The translations under genes and the position numbers were made by a program. The notes beneath the pieces were generated by a model. It saw only the letters and a list, made by a program, of their open reading frames with translations, was not told the DNA's origin and did no database searches. Source: Natronobeatus ordinarius (GTDB taxonomy: Archaea > Halobacteriota > Halobacteria > Halobacteriales > Natrialbaceae). Taken from it: DNA of 64,000 nt. The stretch is from positions 1,426,001-1,490,000 of the forward strand of contig NZ_CP101456.1 in NCBI RefSeq assembly GCF_024362485.1, written 5' to 3'. Shown here piece after piece: positions 16,106-23,856 of the stretch; position 1 is the first letter of the stretch, and each line of letters begins with the position of its first letter.

Positions 16106-16498
16106 TTAGAAAATTCCTTCAATGGCTATTTTGGCTTGCTGAGTCCCGCGATGATCACCACCCCCGTGCCATCGGAGCAGCGGGAGGTTCGACGCTTTGC
16201 ACATCCGGTGTTTCAGGATTGTACAGCCTGACTGCCCATGTGGCCGATAGACGACGAAGCAGTACCAGCCGTCGTGACGCCGAAGCTTCTCGTGGTACTG
16301 GCGATAGATCTTCCAGTTTCCGGGCTGGCCGTCGGCGTGCTCGAGCATGGTGCTCTTGATTTCGACGGGGGTGCCGTTCTGGAACTTGGCGTCGTGCCAC
16401 GAGCTGCGCTCGAGTTCGAACCGACGCTTCCGGGCCATGCGCTTCTCGACGATCGTGCCGAAGTGGTTGGCGCGCTTCGAGCGGTTCACGCACACCAC
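16106..16498 (-). CDS. PD-(D/E)XK-like nuclease, provirus
   Basis: 130 residues. Core: FELERSSWHDAKFQNGTPVE-IKST, a D...ExK arrangement, followed by NWKIYRQYHEKLRRHDGWYC and FVVYRPHGQ. Resembles the gene at 11112-11600. Several GTG codons could start it (16498, 16495, 16489). A strong TATA box lies 20-25 nt upstream, so the message is probably leaderless. GC-rich like the viral backbone, and separated from the AT-rich HNH gene by 73 nt. Confidence 0.65.
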   Translation of the reverse strand: MVCVNRSKRANHFGTIVEKRMARKRRFELERSSWHDAKFQNGTPVEIKSTMLEHADGQPGNWKIYRQYHEKLRRHDGWYCFVVYRPHGQSGCTILKHRMCKASNLPLLRWHGGGDHRGTQQAKIAIEGIF

Positions 16499-16512
16499 GC
16501 GCCTCGCGCGCC

Positions 16513-16522
16513 GATATATATC
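16513..16522 (-). promoter_or_regulatory. TATA box of the nuclease gene
   Basis: GATATATATC, a perfect palindromic TATA element whose centre is about 20-28 nt upstream of the GTG candidates at 16498-16489. Spacing favours a leaderless start at 16489-16495. Confidence 0.6.
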
Positions 16523-16572
16523 AACTCCTCTTGGTCAGACTCGAGCGATGGGCCTAATGGACCATATATGGG

Positions 16573-16589
16573 CTGTCCCGCAGGGACAG
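16573..16589 (-). terminator. Hairpin after the NTPase gene
   Basis: CTGTCCC (16573-16579) and GGGACAG (16583-16589) form a 7-bp perfect stem with a 3-nt loop, 46 nt beyond the stop of the minus-strand structural operon. A terminator is the simplest reading. Confidence 0.45.
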
Positions 16590-16634
16590 TAAAGGGGGGT
16601 CCGAATCCGTATCCAGCTATCCACCCCGACGCGG

Positions 16635-17804
16635 TCATGCAATTACCTCCTCGACTTTGGCAAGTGTTTCGGCGTGTTTCCCGTCGTCAGTGTACTCGCG
16701 CCAGCGTGAACCGACCCAGCCGTGGCTGTATGGCACGTATTTGGCGGTTTCACGGTTCGACAGGCCTTCCTCTTTACAGCGAATCGCCGTCCAGATCGCC
16801 GTCGCCTTGGCCGCTTCGCTCGCCTCGAGGCCGTCGTTCTCCTCGTCGCTGAACGCCGACCAGCGCCAGTCGCTCGCTTCCTTGGTGTTGTACCGCCAGT
16901 CCGTTGGCGGGATGCCCTCGATCTCGGCTTCGATCTTCCGGAGCTCGCCGTTGCTCACCTTGTCAGCGACGATCGCCTTCTTTCGCGAGACCTTCTTGAC
17001 GATCTTGCCGACGCGCCACAGCATCGGGTGAATCGACGACTCACCGTGAGCGATGTAGATCAACGCCCCGCCGTACTTTCGGATTTTGTAGACGAGTGGC
17101 GCCATCTTCTGGCGGGTTTCGTAGCCCTGCTTTCCGGTGCCGCTGGCGGCTGAGGAGAACTCGTCGCCGAGGAACAGCTTCGGCCGTTGGCTGTGCTCGA
17201 GCGGATCGCCGTCCTGTTCGACCCAGTCCATGAGGGTGCCGTAGTCGGGAATCCAGCCGTCCTGGACGTCGCCGTCGCCGTCCACCCAACGGTTTTTCTC
17301 CTCGAGCGACTGGATATTCGTTCCCACCAGGGAATCTGAGCCGTGGAGATCGCGCCACCGCTGGCCGAGCAGACAGGCGAAATCGGTCTTTCCCGCCCCC
17401 ATTTCGCCGAGTACGACGATCACGGGTGCCGGTCCAGCGACCAGCTCGTCTATCGTCCCCATCGCCTTGATACCGGAGACGTCCGCCCGCTGGCTCGAGT
17501 CGCCGACGAGGTGCTTGATCGTCGGCATATCGCCGTTCTCGAGCGCCGTCCGCAGGGTTTCAGTCCCTTCGACTTTGCGGATGTGGCGGTGTTTCCGGAG
17601 GTCTTTGCTTGCCGCTGGCATCTTATCGGGGCGGCTCGTGCGGTACGGGTCGTAGTGTAGTGCCCGGATCGACAGCTGACGAGACAGCTTCGCGTCGCGG
17701 ATGACGCCGCTGTGGTCGTGCAGCTCGCGATTCTCCCGGCCGCTGTAGCCTTCCTGGTGCTCGCGCGCCTGTGCGGTCGTGTACAGGTCCTGTTCGTCAG
17801 CCAT
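16635..17804 (-). CDS. VP8-like NTPase of pleolipovirus type
   Basis: 389 residues. Walker A GEMGAGKT is at residues 133-140; a Walker B-like PKLFLGDE follows about 80 residues later, then YKIRKYGGALIYIAHGESSI. A C-terminal helix-turn-helix-like segment (GLSNRETAKYVPYSHGWVGS) ends the protein. Pleolipoviruses encode one such conserved ATPase at the end of the structural block; assembly or genome handling is supposed. ATG 17804 overlaps the upstream gene by 8 nt. Confidence 0.75.
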   Translation of the reverse strand: MADEQDLYTTAQAREHQEGYSGRENRELHDHSGVIRDAKLSRQLSIRALHYDPYRTSRPDKMPAASKDLRKHRHIRKVEGTETLRTALENGDMPTIKHLVGDSSQRADVSGIKAMGTIDELVAGPAPVIVVLGEMGAGKTDFACLLGQRWRDLHGSDSLVGTNIQSLEEKNRWVDGDGDVQDGWIPDYGTLMDWVEQDGDPLEHSQRPKLFLGDEFSSAASGTGKQGYETRQKMAPLVYKIRKYGGALIYIAHGESSIHPMLWRVGKIVKKVSRKKAIVADKVSNGELRKIEAEIEGIPPTDWRYNTKEASDWRWSAFSDEENDGLEASEAAKATAIWTAIRCKEEGLSNRETAKYVPYSHGWVGSRWREYTDDGKHAETLAKVEEVIA

Positions 17805-18162
17805 AGATTGCCTCGTGAACGTCCGCGTCGGTCGACTCCTCGATACCCCCCTCTGTCGCTGGCGGCTCCTCGAGGCCGGGATCGTCCAGGTCCTCGAGGG
17901 CGTCGGCGCCACGATCGCCGAGCCGACCCCAGGCGTAGTATGCTGCCAGCGCCGGAACGCCGAGCGTCACCGCGAAGAACACTCGCGGGGCGGGGTAGAA
18001 CGCCGGTCGCTCGCGGGTGTCGCCGTCAGCACCGACCGTGCGCTCTTCCGTGGGGACGGTCAGTGCGTCCGCCGGGAGCAACAGCAGCCCGCCCCAGAGG
18101 CCACAGACGAGTCCCACTGCGAACGCCAGCGCGACGATCGCCTTCGTCCGCTCACGTCTCAT
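17797..18162 (-). CDS. Two-helix membrane protein, provirus structural block
   Basis: 121 residues. Hydrophobic segments at about 8-32 (IVALAFAVGLVCGLWGGLLL) and 60-80 (RVFFAVTLGVPALAAYYAWG), then an acidic tail (DALEDLDDPGLEEPPATEGG). No family is recognised. Overlaps the NTPase start by 8 nt and the preceding small gene by 11 nt, so it belongs to the viral structural operon. Confidence 0.65.
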   Translation of the reverse strand: MRRERTKAIVALAFAVGLVCGLWGGLLLLPADALTVPTEERTVGADGDTRERPAFYPAPRVFFAVTLGVPALAAYYAWGRLGDRGADALEDLDDPGLEEPPATEGGIEESTDADVHEAIYG

Positions 18163-18355
18163 CGGACCACCTCCACCGGCCTGAGTCGTGACCGACTATC
18201 AGCGGAACACTGTCCCGCATCTTTCGGATCTGGTCAGCGAACAGGAGACTCGTATCAGTTCGTCCCCGTCCGGGAGTCGTGTCTTCACAGGCGATGAACA
18301 GCTTCGGCGGCTCAACCGTCGGGTTTCGAACCGTTCCGTCGTGGATGTATCTCAT
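18152..18355 (-). CDS. 67-residue hypothetical, provirus structural block
   Basis: Soluble 67-residue product (start MRYIHDGTVRNPTVEPPKLF) with no recognised motif. ATG 18355 overlaps the upstream stop (ATGA) and the C-terminus overlaps the next gene by 11 nt. Coding is supported by the coupling on both sides. Confidence 0.55.
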   Translation of the reverse strand: MRYIHDGTVRNPTVEPPKLFIACEDTTPGRGRTDTSLLFADQIRKMRDSVPLIVGHDSGRWRWSDET

Positions 18356-19161
18356 CTCTCGGCCCCTCCGTCCGTCTCGGCTGCCTGGACAGTGTCGTAC
18401 AGTCGCGGCTCCGGTGCGACCGGCTTCGGCGCGTGTTCGTCGATGTACGTCTCCTCGTAGTTGTCGGCGTCCTGGATGTCGTCCATGTCGGCCTGTTCGA
18501 CGTCCTTTTTCGCCGCTTCCCATCGCTTGGCGACGGCCGTCTTCGGCGCCATCTGTCCGCGTTCGTCCGCCTCGGCTTCCTCGTTGATGACGTCCGCCTG
18601 AATCTCGAGTCCCATCCGCTTGATGCGGCCCCGGAGTCGGTTGTACTCCAGGTACGCCCGCGCGAACGTGTCGTGGACGTCCTCGAGCATCGCTTTCGTC
18701 GTCACGAGCTTGCTGTCCGTGATCTTGCTGAAGTAACAGCCCGTCACCCGGAGTTCGTCCAGGTCCTCGAAATACTCGAATTCACGGACTTCGTACGCGT
18801 CACCGTCGTTGCACACGTACGGAGACGGGCCGTCGACGGTCTTCTGGTCCCACAACTCGGGTGCGACGTAGTACTTCTCGCGGGTGTCGGTCACACCGTT
18901 GATGTGGTAGACCGTCACCATATCCCGCTGGCGCAACCGTTCGGCGCCGACGGCGAACAGTCCGAACAGCGGCGGTCCGAACAGCATCAGGGACACGAGC
19001 ATCCCCAGCGCAACCGGCGGCACACCGGGTAGCGACGGCCGAATCAGTAGCAGCGCGACGGCGATCGACACACAGACACCGACGACGAGCAGCTGCGCCT
19101 CGACCACGATGTACGTCAGCCGGTCCTTCCAGTCGTTGAACGTGTGTGAGAGTTCGCTCAT
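18352..19161 (-). CDS. Membrane protein of the pleolipovirus structural block
   Basis: 269 residues. Two long hydrophobic segments at about 18-42 (AQLLVVGVCVSIAVALLLIR) and 45-70 (PPVALGMLVSLMLFGPPLFG), then a cytoplasmic domain with FEYFEDLDELRVTGCYFSKI and a charged helical C-terminus. Genes of this type lie between spike and NTPase in betapleolipovirus-like genomes. The role is unknown. Overlaps both neighbours by 4 nt (ATGA). Confidence 0.65.
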   Translation of the reverse strand: MSELSHTFNDWKDRLTYIVVEAQLLVVGVCVSIAVALLLIRPSLPGVPPVALGMLVSLMLFGPPLFGLFAVGAERLRQRDMVTVYHINGVTDTREKYYVAPELWDQKTVDGPSPYVCNDGDAYEVREFEYFEDLDELRVTGCYFSKITDSKLVTTKAMLEDVHDTFARAYLEYNRLRGRIKRMGLEIQADVINEEAEADERGQMAPKTAVAKRWEAAKKDVEQADMDDIQDADNYEETYIDEHAPKPVAPEPRLYDTVQAAETDGGAER

Positions 19162-19694
19162 GCTTTCTCAACCCCCGTTTGCTCGGTCCGAAGGACGTAG
19201 ACGGCACCCAGCCCCGCCAGTCCGACCGTCATTACGATGCCGAACAGCAGCCCACTGGCACCGCCGAACGCGTCGAACGGATCGTCACTGGTTTCGATGC
19301 CACTCGAGATCCTGACCGCGCCGCCAGTCGTCGCGACAGAGACGGCCCCTCGGTCGTCGATCGTCTCGACGTCCATCGTCAGCGTGTGCGTCCCGCGCTC
19401 GAGGTCGTGACGTTGCTCGGGTACGCGCGACGCGCCTTCGTGGGTGAGCCCCGCCACCGCGTCCGACAGCACCACCTCGCGGGAGATCTCCGTGCGGATC
19501 TCGACGGTTGCCCGCCCGTCGTCGATCTCCCAGTCGGTGATCGTCGTCGCGTCGTCGATCGCGATCACCTCGAGGTCGGCCGTCTCGTTCTCTGCCCCGG
19601 TATCGGCAGCGGCCAGCCCACTGCCCATGCCCACAGCTACGAGTGCGAGCAGCGCCAGCACTACCACCGTCGCCCTACCTGAAAAGCGGGACAT
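19158..19694 (-). CDS. Secreted, membrane-anchored protein of the structural block
   Basis: 178 residues with an N-terminal signal peptide (ATVVVLALLALVAVGMGSGL then AAADTG), a beta-rich ectodomain with GRATVEIRTEISREVVLSD, and a C-terminal membrane helix (ASGLLFGIVMTVGLAGLGAV) followed by a short charged tail. Probably displayed outside the membrane next to the spike. Overlaps the next gene by 4 nt and follows the spike gene by 2 nt. Confidence 0.65.
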   Translation of the reverse strand: MSRFSGRATVVVLALLALVAVGMGSGLAAADTGAENETADLEVIAIDDATTITDWEIDDGRATVEIRTEISREVVLSDAVAGLTHEGASRVPEQRHDLERGTHTLTMDVETIDDRGAVSVATTGGAVRISSGIETSDDPFDAFGGASGLLFGIVMTVGLAGLGAVYVLRTEQTGVEKA

Positions 19695-19696
19695 GG

Positions 19697-21469
19697 TTAC
19701 GGCCCCAGTGCGTCGAGCAGGTTCGTCGCCAGTACCACCACGAGCGCGAGGATCACGACCAGGATCCCAACGCCGATCAGTGCGTCCTGGCTGTCCGGCG
19801 TTCCCCAGTCGGGCATCGACGGCAGCCAGCCACCGCCGCCACCGATCACCGAACCACCGCTGTGGTCGTCCTCGATGGCGTCTTTCAGGTCTGCAATGTT
19901 ATCGAGGTATGCGCCGTACTCCTCGGCGTCGTAGGAGTCGTACTTGGGAGCGCTCCAGTCAACGTCGTCGACCTCCTGGCCGCCGTCGTCGTACATCGCT
20001 TCGATCGTGAACTCACCGTCGTAGAAGGTCACCGTCTCACCTTCGTCGAAGTTGTTGAGCTGTACCGTCTGGTTGAACTCGTCGGTGTGATAGGGCTCGC
20101 CGACCTCGAGGCCACCCTCAGGGATGTCGTCACCGGAGACCATCAACAGCCCTTCGTACGTCTCGTTGACGTACTCGGTCGGCTCGATCGATCGGTCGCC
20201 GGTCGTCTCGTTGATCGACCGTTCCTGGTCGATCGCACCGTTGTAGTGGACGACCATCGACGAGGCGTTCGTCCGGTCCGGGCTCGACATCGAGAGCGAG
20301 GCTCGGAACGCATCCTGGAACCGATGGGACGTCACGTCGCTGTCGCCAGAGAGGTGACGCACCTGACCCTCAGCCGATCGGACTTCGCCGGGATCGACGA
20401 TTCCGGCGTCCATGGCGTCGTACAACTCGTTGACGAACGCCGGGTCGTAGTTAACGACCAGCTGGTCAGACTGCTGTTCGATCTCCGACCAGGTGTTGTA
20501 CCAGTCACGGTGGTCGATGACGGCACCAGTGGGCACCCCACCAGCGTCGACCCCGCCGACGTTCATCACGACGATGTTTCCGTGTGCTACCGCTGGCCGA
20601 TCGGCGACGTTGGAACACGCACCGCAAGTGGTTCTGAACGTCTCGTCGACTTCGAACTGATCGGCCGTCTCGTTGTACTCCCAGGTCTCTTTGACCGGAT
20701 GGAACGCTCTGTCAGTTGAGTATACTCTGTCATGATTGCCATCCTGAAGGTCATCGACGTCATACTCAACGCGCAACGCCTCTACCTCGTGAGTTTCGCC
20801 GTTGGATAACTCGACCTCGAGCGTCTCAGTCCCACCGACGAAGACCGCACTGACGCCGCTGTCGTCGCGGTCAGGATGGGGACTCATCGACGCGGTAAGG
20901 AATTCATCAGAGATGTCGCCGTCATCGTTCGCTTCCTCAGCGATGTAGGCGTACTGGAGGTGTCCCTTGTGCAGGACCTCGAGGTGGTTTCGCTGGTGCA
21001 TCGCGTAGTAGTCGCGGATCGCCTGCTGGGCAGCAGTATGCGCCTCTGTCGAGGAATTGCCATTCTCGTACGCCGTTGCAATTGCGTGGCGCGCCTCGAG
21101 GCTCGCGATCGTGGAGGTGTCGGTGAGGTGATTGTCGATCATCACCGTGTGGGCGTCGATCGCCTCACCCTCGCTCACCGCTCGCGAATGCATGATGGCC
21201 TCGTCACCGTTCAGGCCATCAGTATCGATGACGTCATCCGACCAGTCGCAGGTGTGGTACAGGCTGGCGGCAGCTAACTCCGCCTGGTTCGGATCGTAGC
21301 AGTTCACCTCGGTCGGCTCCTCGTCTCCGTCGCCGTCACCGTCGTCGGCGATCGCCGTGCCGGTCGTCGCGATCGGGGCGACCAGCGACGTCACCAGGAG
21401 TAGTCCGACCAGGAGGACGAACACCCTGTGGGCGATGGGCTGTGTGGATGATAGCTTCATGAGTATCAC
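19697..21469 (-). CDS. Pleolipovirus-type spike protein (VP4-like)
   Basis: 590 residues. Signal peptide at about 12-42 (RVFVLLVGLLLVTSLVAPIA), a large acidic ectodomain with four cysteines (CYDPNQ, HTCDW and a TTCGACSN pair) that could form two disulphides, several NxS/T sites, a glycine-rich hinge (GGSVIGGGGGW) and a single C-terminal membrane helix (ALIGVGILVVILALVVVLAT). Pleolipovirus spikes have this exact plan and mediate attachment and fusion. ATG 21469 overlaps the upstream stop; ATG 21460 is an alternative. Confidence 0.75.
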   Translation of the reverse strand: MILMKLSSTQPIAHRVFVLLVGLLLVTSLVAPIATTGTAIADDGDGDGDEEPTEVNCYDPNQAELAAASLYHTCDWSDDVIDTDGLNGDEAIMHSRAVSEGEAIDAHTVMIDNHLTDTSTIASLEARHAIATAYENGNSSTEAHTAAQQAIRDYYAMHQRNHLEVLHKGHLQYAYIAEEANDDGDISDEFLTASMSPHPDRDDSGVSAVFVGGTETLEVELSNGETHEVEALRVEYDVDDLQDGNHDRVYSTDRAFHPVKETWEYNETADQFEVDETFRTTCGACSNVADRPAVAHGNIVVMNVGGVDAGGVPTGAVIDHRDWYNTWSEIEQQSDQLVVNYDPAFVNELYDAMDAGIVDPGEVRSAEGQVRHLSGDSDVTSHRFQDAFRASLSMSSPDRTNASSMVVHYNGAIDQERSINETTGDRSIEPTEYVNETYEGLLMVSGDDIPEGGLEVGEPYHTDEFNQTVQLNNFDEGETVTFYDGEFTIEAMYDDGGQEVDDVDWSAPKYDSYDAEEYGAYLDNIADLKDAIEDDHSGGSVIGGGGGWLPSMPDWGTPDSQDALIGVGILVVILALVVVLATNLLDALGP

Positions 21470-21858
21470 TCCGTGTAGCTGAGCCAGACGGTCGAGAAGG
21501 TCGTCAGGCCGGTCGCTCCGATGAGGAGCCAGTCACTCGTTTGCAGTGCCGAAGCGAACACCGGAACGAACTCGTAGATGATCGGCAGGGCCAACGTCCC
21601 CACCATCGTCCAGCGTTCCGCCTGTGAGTAGTTCGTGCCGTCGAACTCGTTGGTCCACAAGATCCACAGCATGGACGTCGTGGCCAGGATCAACGGCACG
21701 GAGATAGCGACCGAACCGGCGGTGAAAATCGCTCTCGAAAGGTCGTACCCACCGAGCACCTGGACATTCAACGTCCAGATGCCGAAGACGATACTCGCAG
21801 CCGTGGGATACACCCACAGCGCGATCATGTCGATCTTGTCGATTGTGCCTGAAGCCAT
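21466..21858 (-). CDS. Four-helix virion membrane protein (VP3-like)
   Basis: 130 residues with four hydrophobic segments (WVYPTAASIVFGIWTLNVQV; AGSVAISVPLILATTSMLWI; VGTLALPIIYEFVPVFASAL; WLLIGATGLTTFSTVWLSYT). Pleolipovirions contain one small multi-pass membrane protein of this kind, encoded directly before the spike, as here. First gene of the minus-strand structural operon; ATG 21858 is 89 nt from the divergent AbrB-like gene. Confidence 0.7.
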   Translation of the reverse strand: MASGTIDKIDMIALWVYPTAASIVFGIWTLNVQVLGGYDLSRAIFTAGSVAISVPLILATTSMLWILWTNEFDGTNYSQAERWTMVGTLALPIIYEFVPVFASALQTSDWLLIGATGLTTFSTVWLSYTE

Positions 21859-21947
21859 ACGCACGCACGAATTCTCCGGGACGTCGAAAACGTCAGTAAA
21901 ACCAAGGCTCAGCAACTTTTATGACATGGCGGGTTGCCGCCGATCCC

Positions 21948-22136
21948 ATGGCACTGAACAAGCTTCGCCAGCTGGATCGCAACTCGGCAGGCATCACGCT
22001 ACCGAAAGACGACCTCCGGATTGAGGGGTTGCTCAACGACCAGGGTGACCTCGAGGGAGAACACCACGTCCACATCCGCCACGTCGACGAGGGGAAGTGG
22101 TCGGTCGAACTCGTCGACGGGCTGTTTGACGAATAG
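21948..22136 (+). CDS. AbrB/SpoVT-like small protein
   Basis: 62 residues. MALNKLRQLDRNSAGITLPK has the swapped-hairpin AbrB pattern (K-x-R...G-I-T-L-P-K), followed by DDLRIEGLLND and a short beta tail. Such proteins bind DNA as dimers. Divergent from the structural operon, with 89 bp between them that include CAACTTTTATGAC as a promoter candidate; control of the structural genes is plausible. Confidence 0.65.
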   Translation: MALNKLRQLDRNSAGITLPKDDLRIEGLLNDQGDLEGEHHVHIRHVDEGKWSVELVDGLFDE

Positions 22137-22142
22137 AATCGG

Positions 22143-22729
22143 TCAGAGCCACTCGACTTTTTCTCGCTCTCGTCGTTGCGCGTCAGGTGAGTACGTCCCG
22201 CGGTAGTGCTCGAGGAATGTCTCCAGGTCGTTCCAGCCACCCCAGTCGAGAACCAGCATCGGGTCGACGTCGGCCGAGGCGAGCGACGTCGCCCAGGTCC
22301 GCCGGAGATCATGAAAGCCCAGGTGCAACCAGCCGTCGTCGCCAGTCTCCTGGTGCAGCTCGCCAGCGGTCGCGGTGAGCCACCGGCGAAGCGAGCGCGT
22401 CGCGAGATCTCGAGCAGCGGGGAACTGGCCGGAGCCTCACGAACGTCGCTCACCGTGCGGATCGTCGTCGCGAGATCGCGCGGGACGGGTGTCTCGCGGT
22501 ACTTGTTGCCCTTTCCAGCGCGAACGCGAAGCACCGTTCCGGCGTCGGTGCTCACGACGTCCTTCGGAGTGACGTCCAGAACTTCGTGGGATCGAAGGCC
22601 ACAACGTGCACCGAGCGCGAACGCGAGTCGTTTCTGTGTGTCGGGAGCCGCCTCGAGCAGCTGCTCCACTTCGGTCTGGCTGAGCCAGACCTTCATGTCG
22701 TCTCGTTTCTCGTGTTGTTGAAGATTCAT
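22143..22729 (-). pseudogene. Short tyrosine recombinase broken by a frameshift
   Basis: Frame 1 (from ATG 22729) encodes WLSQTEVEQLLEAAPDTQKR and the catalytic-domain start LGARCGLRSHEVLDVTPKDV. Frame 2 (ending 22143) encodes LHLGFHDLRRTWATSLASAD and LETFLEHYRGTY, giving the H-x-x-R and the nucleophile Tyr. The frames join near 22405, where one reading breaks after LLEISR and the other resumes as SLRRWLTATAGEL. All catalytic residues are present but split by a one-base indel. It lacks the N-terminal core-binding domain, like other short haloarchaeal integrases. Probably inactive, unless frameshifting is programmed. Confidence 0.75.
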
Positions 22730-22847
22730 GGTGTCCGACTTGCGAGCAAGCCGGACGGCAACCCGGGGTGACGTAGCTGTTTCGACGGGGGTGGGCGGCA
22801 CGATCGCGGCGGAATCCGTCCGACTTTCTCCAGTTCTCGGACGCGAC

Positions 22848-23423
22848 CTACTGGGTAGCCTTCTGCAGCTGAGCTGCAGTCGAGTGTGCATTTGCCGCCG
22901 CTCTTGAAACCGAATTAGCGAACTCGAGAGCCTCTTCTTCGAATGTGACGCTCTCCACGAGCTCACCCGTTGCAGTTTGGAGAGTGATCGATACGGACCC
23001 ATCCTCGGTATTGAACGCATCTACGAAAATTACCAATCCGATTGCAGCAATACTGAGGCCACCAACGAGGAGAATAATCGTTCCTAACTCGCTCTCGGTT
23101 AAGCCGATGAGTCCGAACGACAAGACCCCCAGGACCATCATCAAACCAGCAACCATCAACGTCGTTTCGTCCGGTTCCTGACTGGGTGTTTGAGTGATTT
23201 CAACGCGACCGACCGAATCCAGATACGTCGATTCAAGAGAAATCCGCCCATTGTTCGTCTCTTTATCGAACACCAGAAACCGCCGGTCGGTCACGAGATG
23301 CGTTGTTTCAGTTGCTCTCTCATATTCCAATTCATCTACTATAGAGTAAGCATCAATCACCTGCTCACCGTCTGCGATGTAGGGTGCGATCTCCTCCTTG
23401 TGCGACTTTGGGAGAGACGGCAT
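22848..23423 (-). CDS. Membrane protein with PH-like domain
   Basis: 191 residues. The N-terminal 85 residues (YIADGEQVIDAYSIVDELEY; THLVTDRRFLVFDKETNNG) look like a bacterial/archaeal PH-like domain. Two membrane helices follow (MVAGLMMVLGVLSFGLIGLT; TIILLVGGLSIAAIGLVIFV), then a soluble C-terminus. Function unknown. AT-richer than the viral genes, so likely cargo. Confidence 0.6.
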   Translation of the reverse strand: MPSLPKSHKEEIAPYIADGEQVIDAYSIVDELEYERATETTHLVTDRRFLVFDKETNNGRISLESTYLDSVGRVEITQTPSQEPDETTLMVAGLMMVLGVLSFGLIGLTESELGTIILLVGGLSIAAIGLVIFVDAFNTEDGSVSITLQTATGELVESVTFEEEALEFANSVSRAAANAHSTAAQLQKATQ

Positions 23424-23453
23424 TAGTCGAGCGAATCTATCAGCGAACTCGTT

Positions 23454-23650
23454 TTATTTTTTCGTTATGTTACCAGCGACGGTTCGCTTGTTGATGTGGT
23501 CCCGATTGAACGCGTCACCATCTTTGCCGTGGTGGACCCGACAGTACAGTTCGGACAGAGGGAAATGACGTTATCCGGATGATCAGAGTCAAAGGGGGTT
23601 TCGCTCCTTTCCGCCTTCCCGCTGTTCTCGGACGCACAACTCGCCGCCAC
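23454..23650 (-). pseudogene. Remnant of an HNH endonuclease
   Basis: In one frame the minus strand reads HPDNVISLCPNC, the second half of an HNH nuclease; just after the CPNC the match continues in another frame as RVHHGKDGDAFNRDHINKRT and stops at 23454-23456. A 1-nt frameshift near 23548 separates them, and the N-terminal half is missing. A decayed nuclease gene inside the provirus cargo region. Confidence 0.6.
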
Positions 23651-23822
23651 TCCGTACCTCGTGTGTCCCGGTCACGATGACCCTATCCGACGTTCATGAA
23701 CTCGAGCGTCGCTTGAGGAGAGGTCGATCCGGAGAGGATTCAAAGGATAGCGAACACATCCGTGATTGGGTTACGATATCGCACGAGTGTGGAAAGCAAG
23801 TATCGATAAATCTTGGTAAAGT

Positions 23823-23830
23823 AATATTTA
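23823..23830 (+). promoter_or_regulatory. TATA element of the lipoprotein gene
   Basis: AATATTTA centred about 30 nt before ATG 23857, which supports that start over upstream codons in the same frame and suggests a very short leader. Confidence 0.5.
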
Positions 23831-23856
23831 CATACTGTCTATTCTTTGTGTGTTTC

